Assembly (NCBI GenBank): GCA_965247435.1
Contig: OZ252019.1
Location: forward strand, 744,001 to 808,000
Source: Ilyomonas sp965247435
GTDB taxonomy: Bacteria > Bacteroidota > Bacteroidia > Chitinophagales > Chitinophagaceae
Length of the DNA stretch: 64,000 nt
Direction: 5' to 3'
Positions 26,109 to 34,728 of the stretch are shown here, one piece after another. Position numbers and translations under genes: made by a program. How positions within the stretch are numbered: position 1 is the stretch's first letter; the number at the start of each line of letters is the position of its first letter. A model generated the notes under the pieces. That model ran no database searches. It had not been told where the DNA came from and saw only the letters and a program-made list of their open reading frames with translations.

Positions 26109-26441
26109 ATGAAAAAAGCCACAACAAGAAAACCAGCCGCTAAGAAAACAGAAACAGTAAAGAAGGAAGACCTTGAAAAAATGTTTACTATTGAAAAGAA
26201 TCCACCACCGCTGCCGGTAGCGGCTAATGAAGCAAAGGCTGCAGCATTAAACCGACTCCGGACCATTGCAGCCGAGTGCCCGGAGGATGGAGCCATCATT
26301 ATTCCGGTTAAATTCAGGCATTCCGGAATGCGACTGTTGAACAAAGAATTTGAAGAAGTACGATGGCGCGTATTTGATATTAAAGACAATCCAGACTTCA
26401 TCCGGATTTATAAGAAGAAACACCTAACTAAAAAAGGATAA
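26109..26441 (+). CDS. Hypothetical basic protein next to the serine recombinase
   Basis: 110 residues with a Lys/Ala/Pro-rich N-terminus (TTRKPAAKKTETVKK) like a flexible DNA-binding tail, then a compact domain with FRHSGMRLLNKEFEEVRWRVF. It is 27 bp downstream of the recombinase on the same strand. Unrecognised; a nucleic-acid-binding role is only suggested by charge. Confidence 0.65.
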   Translation: MKKATTRKPAAKKTETVKKEDLEKMFTIEKNPPPLPVAANEAKAAALNRLRTIAAECPEDGAIIIPVKFRHSGMRLLNKEFEEVRWRVFDIKDNPDFIRIYKKKHLTKKG

Positions 26442-26511
26442 TCTATATACCAGGCAATAAACTGCCGGCATCATGAGCAATGATGCAACAAGGAATTAAA
26501 CTCCTATAAAC

Positions 26512-26733
26512 TTAATTGTTCTGCTTCACGTTATCATTCTCCCATTGGCGAAGCAGCATATTTTTCTTTTCGAATTCTGTGCGTTCCTCCTGCGTAAGAT
26601 TATCGCCTTTGGCTTTAAGCATTTCTACCTGGCTAAACATTGTCTGGTATTCCTGCTCGCTGGTGATCTCCGGATATTGTGTTGCGGTGGATGCTGTGCC
26701 GGCCTTGGCGGTGGATGCTGGATTCGTTTCCAT
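26512..26733 (-). CDS. Small hypothetical helical protein
   Basis: 73 residues with an Ala/Thr-rich start, then a predicted helix SEQEYQTMFSQVEMLKAKGD and a charged tail. It is convergent with the preceding + strand gene. No family recognised. Confidence 0.5.
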   Translation of the reverse strand: METNPASTAKAGTASTATQYPEITSEQEYQTMFSQVEMLKAKGDNLTQEERTEFEKKNMLLRQWENDNVKQNN

Positions 26734-26804
26734 AAAAAATGAAGTTTATACTCAAAGGTATTCACAATCATAAAACAAAACCATCCTTTGAATTTTTCTT
26801 TGTT

Positions 26805-26856
26805 ACTTTCTTTTGTCCGAAGTAGAGCGCAGCGGAGCGGGAGGATAAAAGAAAGT
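26805..26856. repeat. Large stem-loop
   Basis: ACTTTCTTTTGTCC pairs with GGATAAAAGAAAGT (one mismatch) around a ~24-base GC-rich purine loop. It lies between two - strand genes and may stop transcription. The sequence has the look of a repeat common in this phylum. A second perfect hairpin AATGCACC/GGTGCATT follows at 26872-26899. Confidence 0.6.
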
Positions 26857-26914
26857 AAAAATTTGCAAAGCAATGCACCCACTGTATAGCAGGTGCATTA
26901 AGCCAGGCAGCAAA

Positions 26915-27244
26915 CTACTTCTGCAACTTCTCTACCTGTAATTGGCTAAATACATAAGCCAAAGGAAAAAATGAAAATTCGTCTTCATCGCTTTCTACTT
27001 TTTTTTCTTTGTTAGCGGCTTTGCGCGGCTCTCCCCAAAGCAGTAAGGCTTTCTCACCTTTACGTACACAATAGCCTTCGGAAAGCCATTGCTTAAAGCT
27101 GTGTATAGTGGTATGCCCTTGCTGCCGGTACATATCTACTAAACCTTCATTAACGCTGCTGTAAGCGCCGGCTTTAACGGCCTGTTGTATGAGGCGGCTA
27201 ATGCCTTTTAATTCGTTGCGCTTAGTTGTCATTTCCTGCGTCAT
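26915..27244 (-). CDS. Small protein with an ArdC-like N-terminal motif
   Basis: 109 residues. The stretch HSFKQWLSEGYCVRKGEKALLLWG resembles the N-terminal ssDNA-binding domain of ArdC-type antirestriction proteins (G..VRKGEKA). The C-terminal metalloprotease half of ArdC is missing, so this is a stand-alone domain at best. Its start overlaps the preceding gene by 23 bp, which suggests translational coupling. Protection of phage DNA is conceivable but unproven. Confidence 0.6.
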   Translation of the reverse strand: MTQEMTTKRNELKGISRLIQQAVKAGAYSSVNEGLVDMYRQQGHTTIHSFKQWLSEGYCVRKGEKALLLWGEPRKAANKEKKVESDEDEFSFFPLAYVFSQLQVEKLQK

Positions 27245-27428
27245 AGGGTAAGGGTTTACAGTGAAGAATCATATAATCAGCGGCATCAAGGCCAATGGAG
27301 AAAGCATTGCCCTGCGGCGTGGATTTGCGGTATATGCGTTCAAATTCAGTTGGGTTATAGCAATACAATAGCTGGCGGCTCTGCAGGTAGTCATTGCAGT
27401 GTTGCCGCACACGTTCTTTGTGTGACAT
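27222..27428 (-). CDS. Small hypothetical protein
   Basis: 68 residues from the ATG at 27428 (MSHKERVRQH); a GTG 11 codons upstream is an alternative. Contains YLQSRQLLYCYNPTEFERIY and a DAADYMILHC segment. It overlaps the ArdC-like gene, and the two are probably one transcription unit. Function not recognised. Confidence 0.55.
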   Translation of the reverse strand: MSHKERVRQHCNDYLQSRQLLYCYNPTEFERIYRKSTPQGNAFSIGLDAADYMILHCKPLPYDAGNDN

Positions 27429-27456
27429 TGCGGAATAATTAAAGGATGGGAAGAAA

Positions 27457-27479
27457 GCCACCGCGCGGCGGCGGTGGCG
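27457..27479 (-). terminator. GC-rich hairpin after the coiled-coil gene
   Basis: GCCACCGC (27457-27464) pairs with GCGGTGGC (27471-27478). On the - strand it is followed by TTTCTT, downstream of the gene ending at 27488. Confidence 0.5.
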
Positions 27480-27487
27480 TTTAAGGT

Positions 27488-27892
27488 TTAGAGTTCGCGG
27501 ATTTCTTTTTCTACCTGTTCAATCTTGGCCGTTAAATCTTCTTTAAGCCATTCAATTGTTTTGGTAATTACTTCCGGGTTATACGTGGTAAATGTGCTGT
27601 TGTTCTTATCCGACAAAATAATATTGTCCGTCCGGCTGTCGGATGACAATTTAAATTTCAAAAGCTTGTCCAGGGAATCTTTTAGCTTTTCGCGTTTGTC
27701 ACGCAGCGAATACATTTTGTCCATCTTAAAAAAGATGTCTGCAATAGATGTTTCCTTTTTTGGCTCCGGTGGCGCTGAAACCTGCAGTTTTGAAAGTTCG
27801 GGCTTTGTGTCTGTACCAGGTGCGGGTAAAGTAATTACCGGCGTTGGAGTTTTTGCGGTGCCATTGGTGGCGGTACCATTTTTTACGGACAT
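27488..27892 (-). CDS. Hypothetical coiled-coil protein
   Basis: 134 residues from the ATG at 27892 (MSVKNGTATNG). The first ~45 are Pro/Thr-rich and probably disordered. The rest is charged and helical (MYSLRDKREKLKDSLDKLLKF, ...WLKEDLTAKIEQVEKEIREL). It is the first gene after the large gap that follows terminase on this strand. Unrecognised. Confidence 0.65.
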   Translation of the reverse strand: MSVKNGTATNGTAKTPTPVITLPAPGTDTKPELSKLQVSAPPEPKKETSIADIFFKMDKMYSLRDKREKLKDSLDKLLKFKLSSDSRTDNIILSDKNNSTFTTYNPEVITKTIEWLKEDLTAKIEQVEKEIREL

Positions 27893-27928
27893 AAAAATAA
27901 ATCTCAGTTTTTGGTCGGTGTGCCTCAC

Positions 27929-28439
27929 CGTTTAATTACCTACAAGATACAAAAACGCCTTCAAATAACAAAAAATTATAGTCTGATTTTTTAAAATAAA
28001 ACACTTAAAAATCAATGGTTTACATCAAAAAACAGGTGTTTTTTGTCTGAAAGTCTGGTAAGCACCACCCCGTGACCTATCCGCTTTGTGGCCGGACATG
28101 GGCTTTTACAAGATATATGATTGGGGCGTAGGCGCCCTTATGCCCACCCGCCCGGCGGGTGTCCGCTGACTACCCTTATGCAGAGCGTAGCGGAGCATTA
28201 GTAAACATAACCCGTGTCCGCCCTGCATGTGTCCGCCTGGCTAATCATACGCAGACATACCCGACGCTGGCGCGTGGTATGCAAGTATGATGAACAGAGC
28301 CAGGATACTGGACTCATGCGAAAAGGGCAGCAAGTGTAGTGCATCACTACTCTTACTGCCCTTGTACTAAGCGTTAGGGATTGGCAGCAGTACCGCGTAC
28401 TGCAGAAAGCCCGGCGCTACCTGCCTGCCGGCAGGCAGG
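27929..28439. other. Structured gene-free region after terminase
   Basis: About 500 bp without a credible gene. It holds a long near-perfect stem-loop at 28323-28363 (AAGGGCAGCAAGTGTAGTG pairs with 17 of 19 bases), three copies of GTGTCCGC between 28159 and 28236, and a perfect 22-bp palindrome at 28419-28440 that touches the terminase stop codon. It marks the end of the late transcript. A packaging signal, a terminator region or an origin could lie here; nothing decides. Confidence 0.6.
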
Positions 28440-30008
28440 TCAGCGAACGCCCATATCCATTACATAGTTGCTGTCTTGTTCTTTCATACCGAAATCATTG
28501 AGTGCTATAAGCAGCATATCGAATGCATCAGGTCCGTGCGGTGCGTCCTCTGCAGGGAACTTTTCATCTTTTTCCGTGCGCTTGTCTTTCTTTGTCTTGC
28601 CGCTTACTATAATAGCCGATGTCTGTTCAATCGCTTTTATGAGTTGCTCTGCAGTTATCTCATTCATCATTACAGAGTCTTCGCCTTGGGCGCTCAGCCA
28701 CTTCTTCAGGTTCTCAAACTTAATATCATGCTCCGGAGGCTCACCGATGTAATGCTCGATTACGTTCCAGCCATTGGCCTCAAAGGTTTCAATAACAATG
28801 TCCTTAAACGTTTTTTTATGTGGACTGCGGTTCTTTGCAGTCTTATCGTACACATAGTTAAACTCTTTATTCAGATGGTTTTTATAACGGTTGCAGAATG
28901 ATTTGACAGCGTCATCCAGCCCTAACGGGTAGAGTTCATAAACATAATCAATGATGTTAAATGTTCTATACGCGCGCCCGGGCAATACTCCAAACTGGGC
29001 TATGGGCAGCGGTGCAATACGGAAGTTATAGTCAAAGGCTCCATAGAAGGGCCTTGTCGGATTGTAGTCGGTTATGCCAGCATATTTATTCTTATCGCTG
29101 AGCGCCGGGTAGTAAGTATTCTCAACTTTGTCAGGATCCATGTTGAGTATAGCTACCTGATACTCGTACCATGTACAAATGCGTTTTTGCGATTTAAAAT
29201 AAAACTCACCCAAAACAGTAAGATTCTCAAAGGGGCGCATATCCGACACATAGATCATGTGCCGACGCATTTCATTTATTCGTTTGGTATAGTCGAAGAT
29301 TTTCTTTTTGTAATCGGCAATGGTCTTTGCATCGGTGCCAGGCTCTGCGATCACTTCCTGCAAACGAATAATGTGTTCCTGCAGCTTTTTTACGATAATA
29401 ACCGCGTCATTATTAACCAGCTTTTTTTTGCGCAACAGCCATTTAATATTTGCTCCATACTTATCAGTAAAAAACCATTTACTTAAATATTCCGGAAGAT
29501 GTCCAAACCGCTGAGCTTCCCCACGCAGCGCCGGCAGTACTTCGGTATTTATTTTTTCTTCTTTGCAAAATTTTGCTTCATCAATAATTGCGGCCTGGGC
29601 GTTGAACGCATTAGCAGATCCTTCCACTGCAAGGCTAACTAAACACAGCGCTAATCCTGATGCGAATGATATCACACGTTCAAACTTGTCGAGTGGAATA
29701 AATGGCTTCTGCCAGTGGTCTGGAGGCTTTTTATATTTAACAAAATCCACTCCTTCCACCAGCTTTAGTTTGTCTGTTAAGAAGCCTGCAATGTTTGGTA
29801 TCACTCGATTTTCCAGGCGTTCATACGTATCGCTTACAATTAGTATCTGGCAGCGCGGCATTACTTCGCTCAGTCTTAGTATGCGGGGGCCAATGCCACC
29901 GGTTGTTTTGCCGCCGGCGCGTGGCCATAGGGCGTAAGTAGTATTGGCGTTAATGATCTGTATATCCCACTGGCTTTGGTTAAGGGTTACTTCAACTTCA
30001 TTCATCAT
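28440..30008 (-). CDS. terL: Terminase large subunit
   Basis: The ATP-driven DNA packaging motor. The ATPase domain has Walker A ALWPRAGGKTTG near residue 30 and Walker B AAIIDEAKF near 142. The C-terminal nuclease-like half contains GAFDYNFR and a late acidic HGPDAFDMLL. The 522-residue length is typical. It overlaps the small-subunit gene by 11 bp. It is the last gene of the late region in transcription order, whereas terminase usually comes first in siphoviruses. Confidence 0.9.
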   Translation of the reverse strand: MMNEVEVTLNQSQWDIQIINANTTYALWPRAGGKTTGGIGPRILRLSEVMPRCQILIVSDTYERLENRVIPNIAGFLTDKLKLVEGVDFVKYKKPPDHWQKPFIPLDKFERVISFASGLALCLVSLAVEGSANAFNAQAAIIDEAKFCKEEKINTEVLPALRGEAQRFGHLPEYLSKWFFTDKYGANIKWLLRKKKLVNNDAVIIVKKLQEHIIRLQEVIAEPGTDAKTIADYKKKIFDYTKRINEMRRHMIYVSDMRPFENLTVLGEFYFKSQKRICTWYEYQVAILNMDPDKVENTYYPALSDKNKYAGITDYNPTRPFYGAFDYNFRIAPLPIAQFGVLPGRAYRTFNIIDYVYELYPLGLDDAVKSFCNRYKNHLNKEFNYVYDKTAKNRSPHKKTFKDIVIETFEANGWNVIEHYIGEPPEHDIKFENLKKWLSAQGEDSVMMNEITAEQLIKAIEQTSAIIVSGKTKKDKRTEKDEKFPAEDAPHGPDAFDMLLIALNDFGMKEQDSNYVMDMGVR

Positions 30009-30567
30009 CGGTACCCTCCAGTCTCTTTAATATTTCTTCCGATGCAGTAAAAGCCTCATCGGCTTCTTCAGCAATTGTTTCATTATTTACTATAACATTT
30101 TGTTGAACAATTTTTTCAATCTTATAGATGATTGTTTTTGGGCTGTGCGGTATAGTGGCATCAGGGTATTTTTCAATGTATTTCTGCAATGTTTTTTCCT
30201 GCATTGCAGCTATCAGTCCTTCACCTTTAATGTAGTGCTGATTTATTTTATTTATAAGAAATTCAATGCGGTTTTGCGAAAGGCTTTTTTTATTGAGCGG
30301 ATAAGAAGAAACAAAAGCATCTTCGGCATTTACAATGTCTCTGTATGCAGTATCCCGGCAGACTTCAAATTTGCCCATAATAAACTTCGCAACCTGCTCG
30401 CGGCTGTATTTGTTTTCCCGGATGCGCTCATCGGCATAGCGCCAGCGCTCTAACAATTTTTCCTGTAAAGGAGTTAAGGGAATGCCGCTGCTTTTACCGC
30501 CTTCGGCTAAGTAAAGCTTGATGTCTTCGCGGTTCGCATCGTTAAACCTGGTCTTCTGCAAATCCAT
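29998..30567 (-). CDS. terS: Probable terminase small subunit
   Basis: 189 residues. An N-terminal helix-turn-helix (RWRYADERIRENKYSREQVA...DTAYRDIVNAEDAF) fits DNA recognition by a small terminase. The C-terminal half is acidic and helical (AEEADEAFTASEEILKRLEG). The call rests on position directly before and overlapping terL plus the HTH, since small terminases are poorly conserved. Confidence 0.65.
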   Translation of the reverse strand: MDLQKTRFNDANREDIKLYLAEGGKSSGIPLTPLQEKLLERWRYADERIRENKYSREQVAKFIMGKFEVCRDTAYRDIVNAEDAFVSSYPLNKKSLSQNRIEFLINKINQHYIKGEGLIAAMQEKTLQKYIEKYPDATIPHSPKTIIYKIEKIVQQNVIVNNETIAEEADEAFTASEEILKRLEGTDDE

Positions 30568-30847
30568 TGAGGCGTATGTTTTTTCGGGTTTCGTCGAATA
30601 CTTTCAGAGCAAGTGTTTGCGCCGGTGAGCTGCCGGCACGTGCAAGGGAAAATGCACTTTCACGAATGGTCAATTCAGCGCTAAACATGCCTTTAAAGTA
30701 TGCTACGGGAATAGGGTTGTTGTCATCGTGCATAGCTGCAGCAAATTCTTCTTTCTCCAGGCCCATAGCAAAAGCTACTTGTGCCGGCGTATAGGCTGCT
30801 GCGGCCATACGGGTTATATGTTTCAGATCGTCTTCAGTTAGCTGCAT
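30542..30847 (-). CDS. Small HTH-like phage protein
   Basis: 101 residues. AAAAYTPAQVAFAMGLEKEEFAAA reads like a helix-turn-helix and resembles small-terminase or phage packaging regulators. It overlaps both neighbours (26 and 14 bp), so it belongs to the packaging operon. It may act with the next gene as a second component of the small terminase. Confidence 0.6.
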   Translation of the reverse strand: MQLTEDDLKHITRMAAAAYTPAQVAFAMGLEKEEFAAAMHDDNNPIPVAYFKGMFSAELTIRESAFSLARAGSSPAQTLALKVFDETRKNIRLNGFAEDQV

Positions 30848-31412
30848 CCTGCAATCCTTTTTTTATCCAGTTAATTTGTTTGTTGGCGACCGCTGCTGTG
30901 GCGATGATTACACCGGCTTCGTGCCGTATGTTCTCGGTGTAGTTGGCACTGCCAATAACAGCCAGGGACCAATCAGCATTGGTAATCACAGTTACTTTTG
31001 CATGTGTTTTTATCAATGCAAATTCATCGCACACGGCGCGGATCAGCTGCAGACTGCCAGGTGTGCGCACGTCTACCCGGTTATCAAGCACACAACTAAG
31101 CCGTTCAATCATTCCATCCCGCTTCAGTGTGGCAAGGACCCTTGCAGCAGTTTCACTCATAGCATAACTGCTAATGTGTACTGTGCCAGGACCGGTAATA
31201 TTCAGCAGCGATAGCAGCAGCTGGTGCATGCTCCAGTTACCATTCGAGTCCCACACTATCGTTTCGCCCGGCGCAACTAATTGTATTACGCTTTCCAGTG
31301 CTTCATCTTCGCTCAGCAGCGCTTTGGTACTACCGGCCAGCAGCCCGGCTGCCGGCTTTTCTTTTACCGGGGGCGCATACATATCAAAGTCAATTCTTCT
31401 TTGCATCTTCAA
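30834..31412 (-). CDS. Phospholipase D-like (HKD-type) protein in the packaging operon
   Basis: 192 residues. The C-terminal half has one HKD-type half site: THAKVTVI with His and Lys, then the GSxN motif IGSANYTEN and a downstream Glu (RHEAGVI). The usual Asp after the lysine is not at its normal spacing (a DW follows later), so activity is uncertain. PLD-family nucleases of this size work as dimers with one motif each. The overlap with the terminase genes suggests a role during packaging or early DNA handling. Confidence 0.65.
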   Translation of the reverse strand: MKMQRRIDFDMYAPPVKEKPAAGLLAGSTKALLSEDEALESVIQLVAPGETIVWDSNGNWSMHQLLLSLLNITGPGTVHISSYAMSETAARVLATLKRDGMIERLSCVLDNRVDVRTPGSLQLIRAVCDEFALIKTHAKVTVITNADWSLAVIGSANYTENIRHEAGVIIATAAVANKQINWIKKGLQDAAN

Positions 31413-32028
31413 TCTGTTTTAGCTGGTCCTCGTATTTTTTCTGTAGTGCCGGATAGAGCGCATTGGCCGGCTCTGCAGCTGCACGCTGCCGGTTGCGGCG
31501 TATGTTGCGCTTAATGCTTTCTATCAATTTGCCCAGGGCTACAGGATCTGTTGGTATTTCAAATGGTTCTTCCGCTTTTTCTTCCGGAAGCTTTTGGTGC
31601 TGCTCATAATAGCGCAGCTTCTCCCAGCAGGCGTTTATGTGGCGCTCTTCGCAAAGTATTTGCTGGCAGATGTCATTACAGGCAGCAATAGTTTCGGGGC
31701 TGTTAGCCGTGCCGTATGCATCGAGGCGGCCACGCAGTAGATTCATGGCCGTGTAATGCTTTTTCCAATTTTCACTGATCGCTTTGCATACAGGGTCATT
31801 ACTGCCTGGCATTTTGCTAAACCCGTCATTCACCTTTGGTTTGCTCAGTTCTGCGGCCGGCGCTGCGAGCGCCTGCAGCGCTTTCAGCAATCCTTCCCGC
31901 GCACCAGGTGTTTTTTCACCACCGGCCAGTAATACCTTCAAGCCTTCATCTTTTCCGTACTGGTTATACAGTATGCGCCCGGTAAGGAAGTTGCGGCCGC
32001 CATCGAGCCATTTCTGAATAAGTATCAT
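31390..32028 (-). CDS. Hypothetical phage protein, first gene of the packaging operon
   Basis: 212 residues from the ATG at 32028 (MILIQKWLDGGRNF). Mostly helical, with a charged C-terminus (LYPALQKKYEDQLKQIEDAKK). It starts 32 bp after a copy of the 12-bp late motif and overlaps the PLD-like gene by 23 bp. No family recognised; a packaging or head-assembly role follows only from the operon. Confidence 0.65.
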   Translation of the reverse strand: MILIQKWLDGGRNFLTGRILYNQYGKDEGLKVLLAGGEKTPGAREGLLKALQALAAPAAELSKPKVNDGFSKMPGSNDPVCKAISENWKKHYTAMNLLRGRLDAYGTANSPETIAACNDICQQILCEERHINACWEKLRYYEQHQKLPEEKAEEPFEIPTDPVALGKLIESIKRNIRRNRQRAAAEPANALYPALQKKYEDQLKQIEDAKKN

Positions 32029-32059
32029 GATTGCTAAATTGCGGCTGTAGCAGCGGTTG

Positions 32060-32071
32060 AGAAAGGACAAT
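32060..32071 (-). promoter_or_regulatory. 12-bp late-gene motif, copy 1 (packaging operon)
   Basis: Reads ATTGTCCTTTCT on the - strand, 32 bp before the start codon at 32028 and immediately after a terminator. Identical 12-mers occur at 42334, 53071 and 57283, each before a late transcription unit. About 20 bases downstream is an ATTT/GC element shared by all four. Confidence 0.7.
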
Positions 32072-32097
32072 AAAAAAGCCCCTGTGGAAACAGGGGC
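32072..32097 (-). terminator. Terminator before the packaging operon
   Basis: On the - strand GCCCCTG and CAGGGGC form a 7-bp stem with a six-base loop, followed by TTTTTT. It lies downstream of the gene ending at 32176 and directly upstream of the late motif. Confidence 0.85.
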
Positions 32098-32175
32098 CGT
32101 AGGAATTCATGATCCGCTATGTTAAGTATGCGGAGCAAATGTATAATGGGTAAATAATCTTTCAGAGGACAGTCA

Positions 32176-32424
32176 TTACAGCCGGGCACACTTCCACATA
32201 AACCCGTCGCCCTGCAGCTCATAATTGTATCGCATTTCAATCATCAGGTTATGCAGTTCGGTGAGGTCAATCATAATGCCGGTATGGTCAAAAACAATTT
32301 TCTGTATTTCATAGCTGGAAAAATAGTCGGTAACTTCCGTGTCTTTGGCGGGATCGTACTTGATGGAAAAAACACTCAATGCCTGGTATGCGAGCGCTTT
32401 CGCTTTATCATCTGCATCATCCAT
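32176..32424 (-). CDS. Small hypothetical phage protein
   Basis: 82 acidic residues (MDDADDKAKALAYQALSVF...YDPAKDTEVTDYFSSYEIQKIV). It follows the structured element after the tail genes and is closed by the terminator at 32072. Composition matches neighbouring phage genes. Unrecognised. Confidence 0.65.
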   Translation of the reverse strand: MDDADDKAKALAYQALSVFSIKYDPAKDTEVTDYFSSYEIQKIVFDHTGIMIDLTELHNLMIEMRYNYELQGDGFMWKCARL

Positions 32425-32440
32425 AACTTACATAACTGGT

Positions 32441-32558
32441 AGGTTGAGGCGCCCACATCTACAATAGATGAACTCCATAGCCGAAGCCGGAATTACCTCA
32501 ACCCGTCCGTTATGCATTCCGGACGGGATGGAGTTCAGAAATATCTATGTAGATTGGG
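32441..32558 (-). ncRNA. Candidate structured RNA or DNA element with a three-way junction
   Basis: In the gap after the tail gene, nested stems are visible. The outer stem pairs CCCA-ATCTACA with TGTAGAT-TGGG plus ATAGAT/ATCTAT. The middle stem is a perfect GAACTCCAT/ATGGAGTTC. Inside it lie CCCGTCCG/CGGACGGG and a small CCG-GCTT-CGG hairpin. An extra 8-base complement (GGTTGAGG at 32442 with CCTCAACC at 32496) could form an alternative pairing. It matches no RNA class I know. Transcription direction is inferred from the neighbours. Confidence 0.55.
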
Positions 32559-32568
32559 CAGTGCGAAA

Positions 32569-34728
32569 TTAAGGGATAATGTTGTAAGCTGCATCCGGTG
32601 CCAGCACAACGTCAAAAACATCCACCTGGTTTGGTGTTAAGGCTGTAACCGTAAACTGTTTTATGTTATGCCCGAAAACGGTGTCATTGCTGAAAGTGGT
32701 TCGTTGTCCGGTTAGCGGCAGCAATGAATAAGGTGGTCCGGGCACTGTTGTGGGTACACCGTCAACGCTGGTGATCCAGTTGAACTTAACGGTCAGGTTG
32801 TTTGGCGTCGCCGGCACCGTGCCGGCAGCATCACTATAACAGTACATTACGAGGTCGCCTGTTAATACACCATTCGCAAAATTTGTGATATCCGGAGCGC
32901 TCACCACATTTTCCCATGCAAATTGTACGTATATGCCGGAGTTAACAACTACACTGCTTTCTTCCCTTATCAGTCGTTTTAGCTTGGCTTGTATAAAACC
33001 TTTTTGAGACAATTTTTCTATGAAAGAAATTATAAGGTGCGGGATGTTATTGAGCAGTATAACATCGTTCCATTTGTAATTTACCAGCACATGCAGCGGC
33101 AAGGTAAAGTTCTGCGTTTTAACTTCTGCATACTTCATGTAGCTAATCCACTTGCTATACCAAAAGCTTTCAATACCGCTGTCAATTCCATCGGCCGCAA
33201 CGTGCTTAAACACATTGCTCCACTCCGTAAGATTAGTGCCATCCGGCCCCTGCCGGCTGCTGCTGAGGTAAGGATACGTTGTAAGGCCAGTTGTGCCGTC
33301 TGCTTTCACTTCGTTTACCATACCGTGGTAAAAGAGCGTCCTTATGCCACTATCGGCAAACCTGCTTTGCGCACAGTAGGGAAATAGGCCCCAGTATTGT
33401 GTGTTGCTGTCGCGCGTGTATTGCACCCATTGCATCGGCAGGGTACTGCAGTCCGTTTCTACACCCGCATTTGCACCGGTAGGCTCATCGTTGTAAATGT
33501 TGTCTTTCAGCGGCACCCAAATGCGGTTGTTACTTTCGTCGAGGTCTATGCCATACCACTTATTTTCGCGGTAGGCATACACTGCCTGGTTGTCGTACAG
33601 CGCTGACGGCGCAGGCAGAGTAAACTTGCTTGCAACATTTAAAGTTTGGGTAAGGGCAGAAATATTTTTATCATCAATTGCAGTGTCGCTGCCCGTAAAG
33701 TTATTTTTGAAACTATAAATTTTTTCATCTTCTGTAAAATCAGAATCTATATCGGTATCTGCATAAGCGGTCCAGTCTTTCAGCTCGCCCGCATCGCCAT
33801 TATTTAATGATAGTAGTGTGCATATTTTTGTCTCCGCATTGCACAGGGGCACCCATCCATAGCGCTTGCACAATGCCAGGATAAACGCGCTGGCTTTGGT
33901 GTTGGTTGGCAATAAATCGGCATAATCAAAGCCAATACTTGGCGCCGGCAATCCGGATGGATACAAAAATGTATCAACTCTGTAAGTAGAAAAAACAATC
34001 AGTTTTCCCCAACTGCTATCGAGCGCCGAGCTATCGAGCGTCCAGCCAACGGCCTGAAATATTTTTTCAAAAGCCACTTTTACTTTCAGCATCGGTGTTA
34101 TAGAGCCCGGCTGCGGAATAGTAATGTCATTGAAATTAGCATAGATCGGCTGAGAGTTGCTGTACCCGGTTATGCGCCTGGCTATTTGGTTAATCCACTC
34201 CGTTGGGTTTTCACTGTCGCCGTTCAGGTTATCATTACGCACCGGCGCTACTACAAAATCGAGGTTGCCGCTCCAACTGCTTTGCAGCCATTGCCAGTAA
34301 CCATTAGTGCTATCGTAAGGCAAAAAAGTAGTGAAAAATTTTCCATCGCCGCCCAGTGCCATATCCTGCAGCATCACATCTTTCAGGAGCGAAAAGAAGG
34401 AGGATATACCGGTTAGTAGATAACCGCTGGCATTGCTCTTACGGGCTGTTCTCCGGATGCCGGCACTTTCCACAATAAGGGTGGCATTGCAGCGGTAAGT
34501 ATCGCCCTTATAAATCTCTACAGAAAACTGCTGCCGCTTCCGCACTGTTGCAGCAAAAAATATGGGGCCAATCAGCCGCGCGTTTTTGTCAGTATATACA
34601 ATATTCAAAGGCGTGCTGTACTCTGCCAGCACATTATCTATCAAAAACATCGGGCTGTTAGCTTCCAGCTCGCCATCCTGATCGGGCGCCAGGTCCAAAA
34701 ATTCATTATTGTATTTAATGCGCAGCAC
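32569..34728 (-). CDS. Large tail protein, probable baseplate/hub component
   Basis: 719 residues. The first half is a mixed fold starting MLRIKYNNEFLDLAPDQDGE, with ANSPMFLIDNVLAEYSTPLNI typical of Bacteroidota phage tail proteins. The last ~120 residues are beta-rich and Ig-like. It begins exactly at the stop of the other ~720-residue tail protein, so the pair is translated together. The tail-tip role is inferred from size, order after the portal block and composition; no enzymatic motif was found. Confidence 0.65.
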   Translation of the reverse strand: MLRIKYNNEFLDLAPDQDGELEANSPMFLIDNVLAEYSTPLNIVYTDKNARLIGPIFFAATVRKRQQFSVEIYKGDTYRCNATLIVESAGIRRTARKSNASGYLLTGISSFFSLLKDVMLQDMALGGDGKFFTTFLPYDSTNGYWQWLQSSWSGNLDFVVAPVRNDNLNGDSENPTEWINQIARRITGYSNSQPIYANFNDITIPQPGSITPMLKVKVAFEKIFQAVGWTLDSSALDSSWGKLIVFSTYRVDTFLYPSGLPAPSIGFDYADLLPTNTKASAFILALCKRYGWVPLCNAETKICTLLSLNNGDAGELKDWTAYADTDIDSDFTEDEKIYSFKNNFTGSDTAIDDKNISALTQTLNVASKFTLPAPSALYDNQAVYAYRENKWYGIDLDESNNRIWVPLKDNIYNDEPTGANAGVETDCSTLPMQWVQYTRDSNTQYWGLFPYCAQSRFADSGIRTLFYHGMVNEVKADGTTGLTTYPYLSSSRQGPDGTNLTEWSNVFKHVAADGIDSGIESFWYSKWISYMKYAEVKTQNFTLPLHVLVNYKWNDVILLNNIPHLIISFIEKLSQKGFIQAKLKRLIREESSVVVNSGIYVQFAWENVVSAPDITNFANGVLTGDLVMYCYSDAAGTVPATPNNLTVKFNWITSVDGVPTTVPGPPYSLLPLTGQRTTFSNDTVFGHNIKQFTVTALTPNQVDVFDVVLAPDAAYNIIP

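Noticed and set aside
28159..28236. Three GTGTCCGC copies as possible iterons or a CRISPR-like array
   Set aside because: Only 8 bp long, unequal spacing, no conserved spacer length. No CRISPR array is present in the window.
32034..32240. - strand frame of 68 codons over the terminator at 32072
   Set aside because: It overlaps the end of the 82-residue gene in another frame and translates the terminator hairpin and the late motif.
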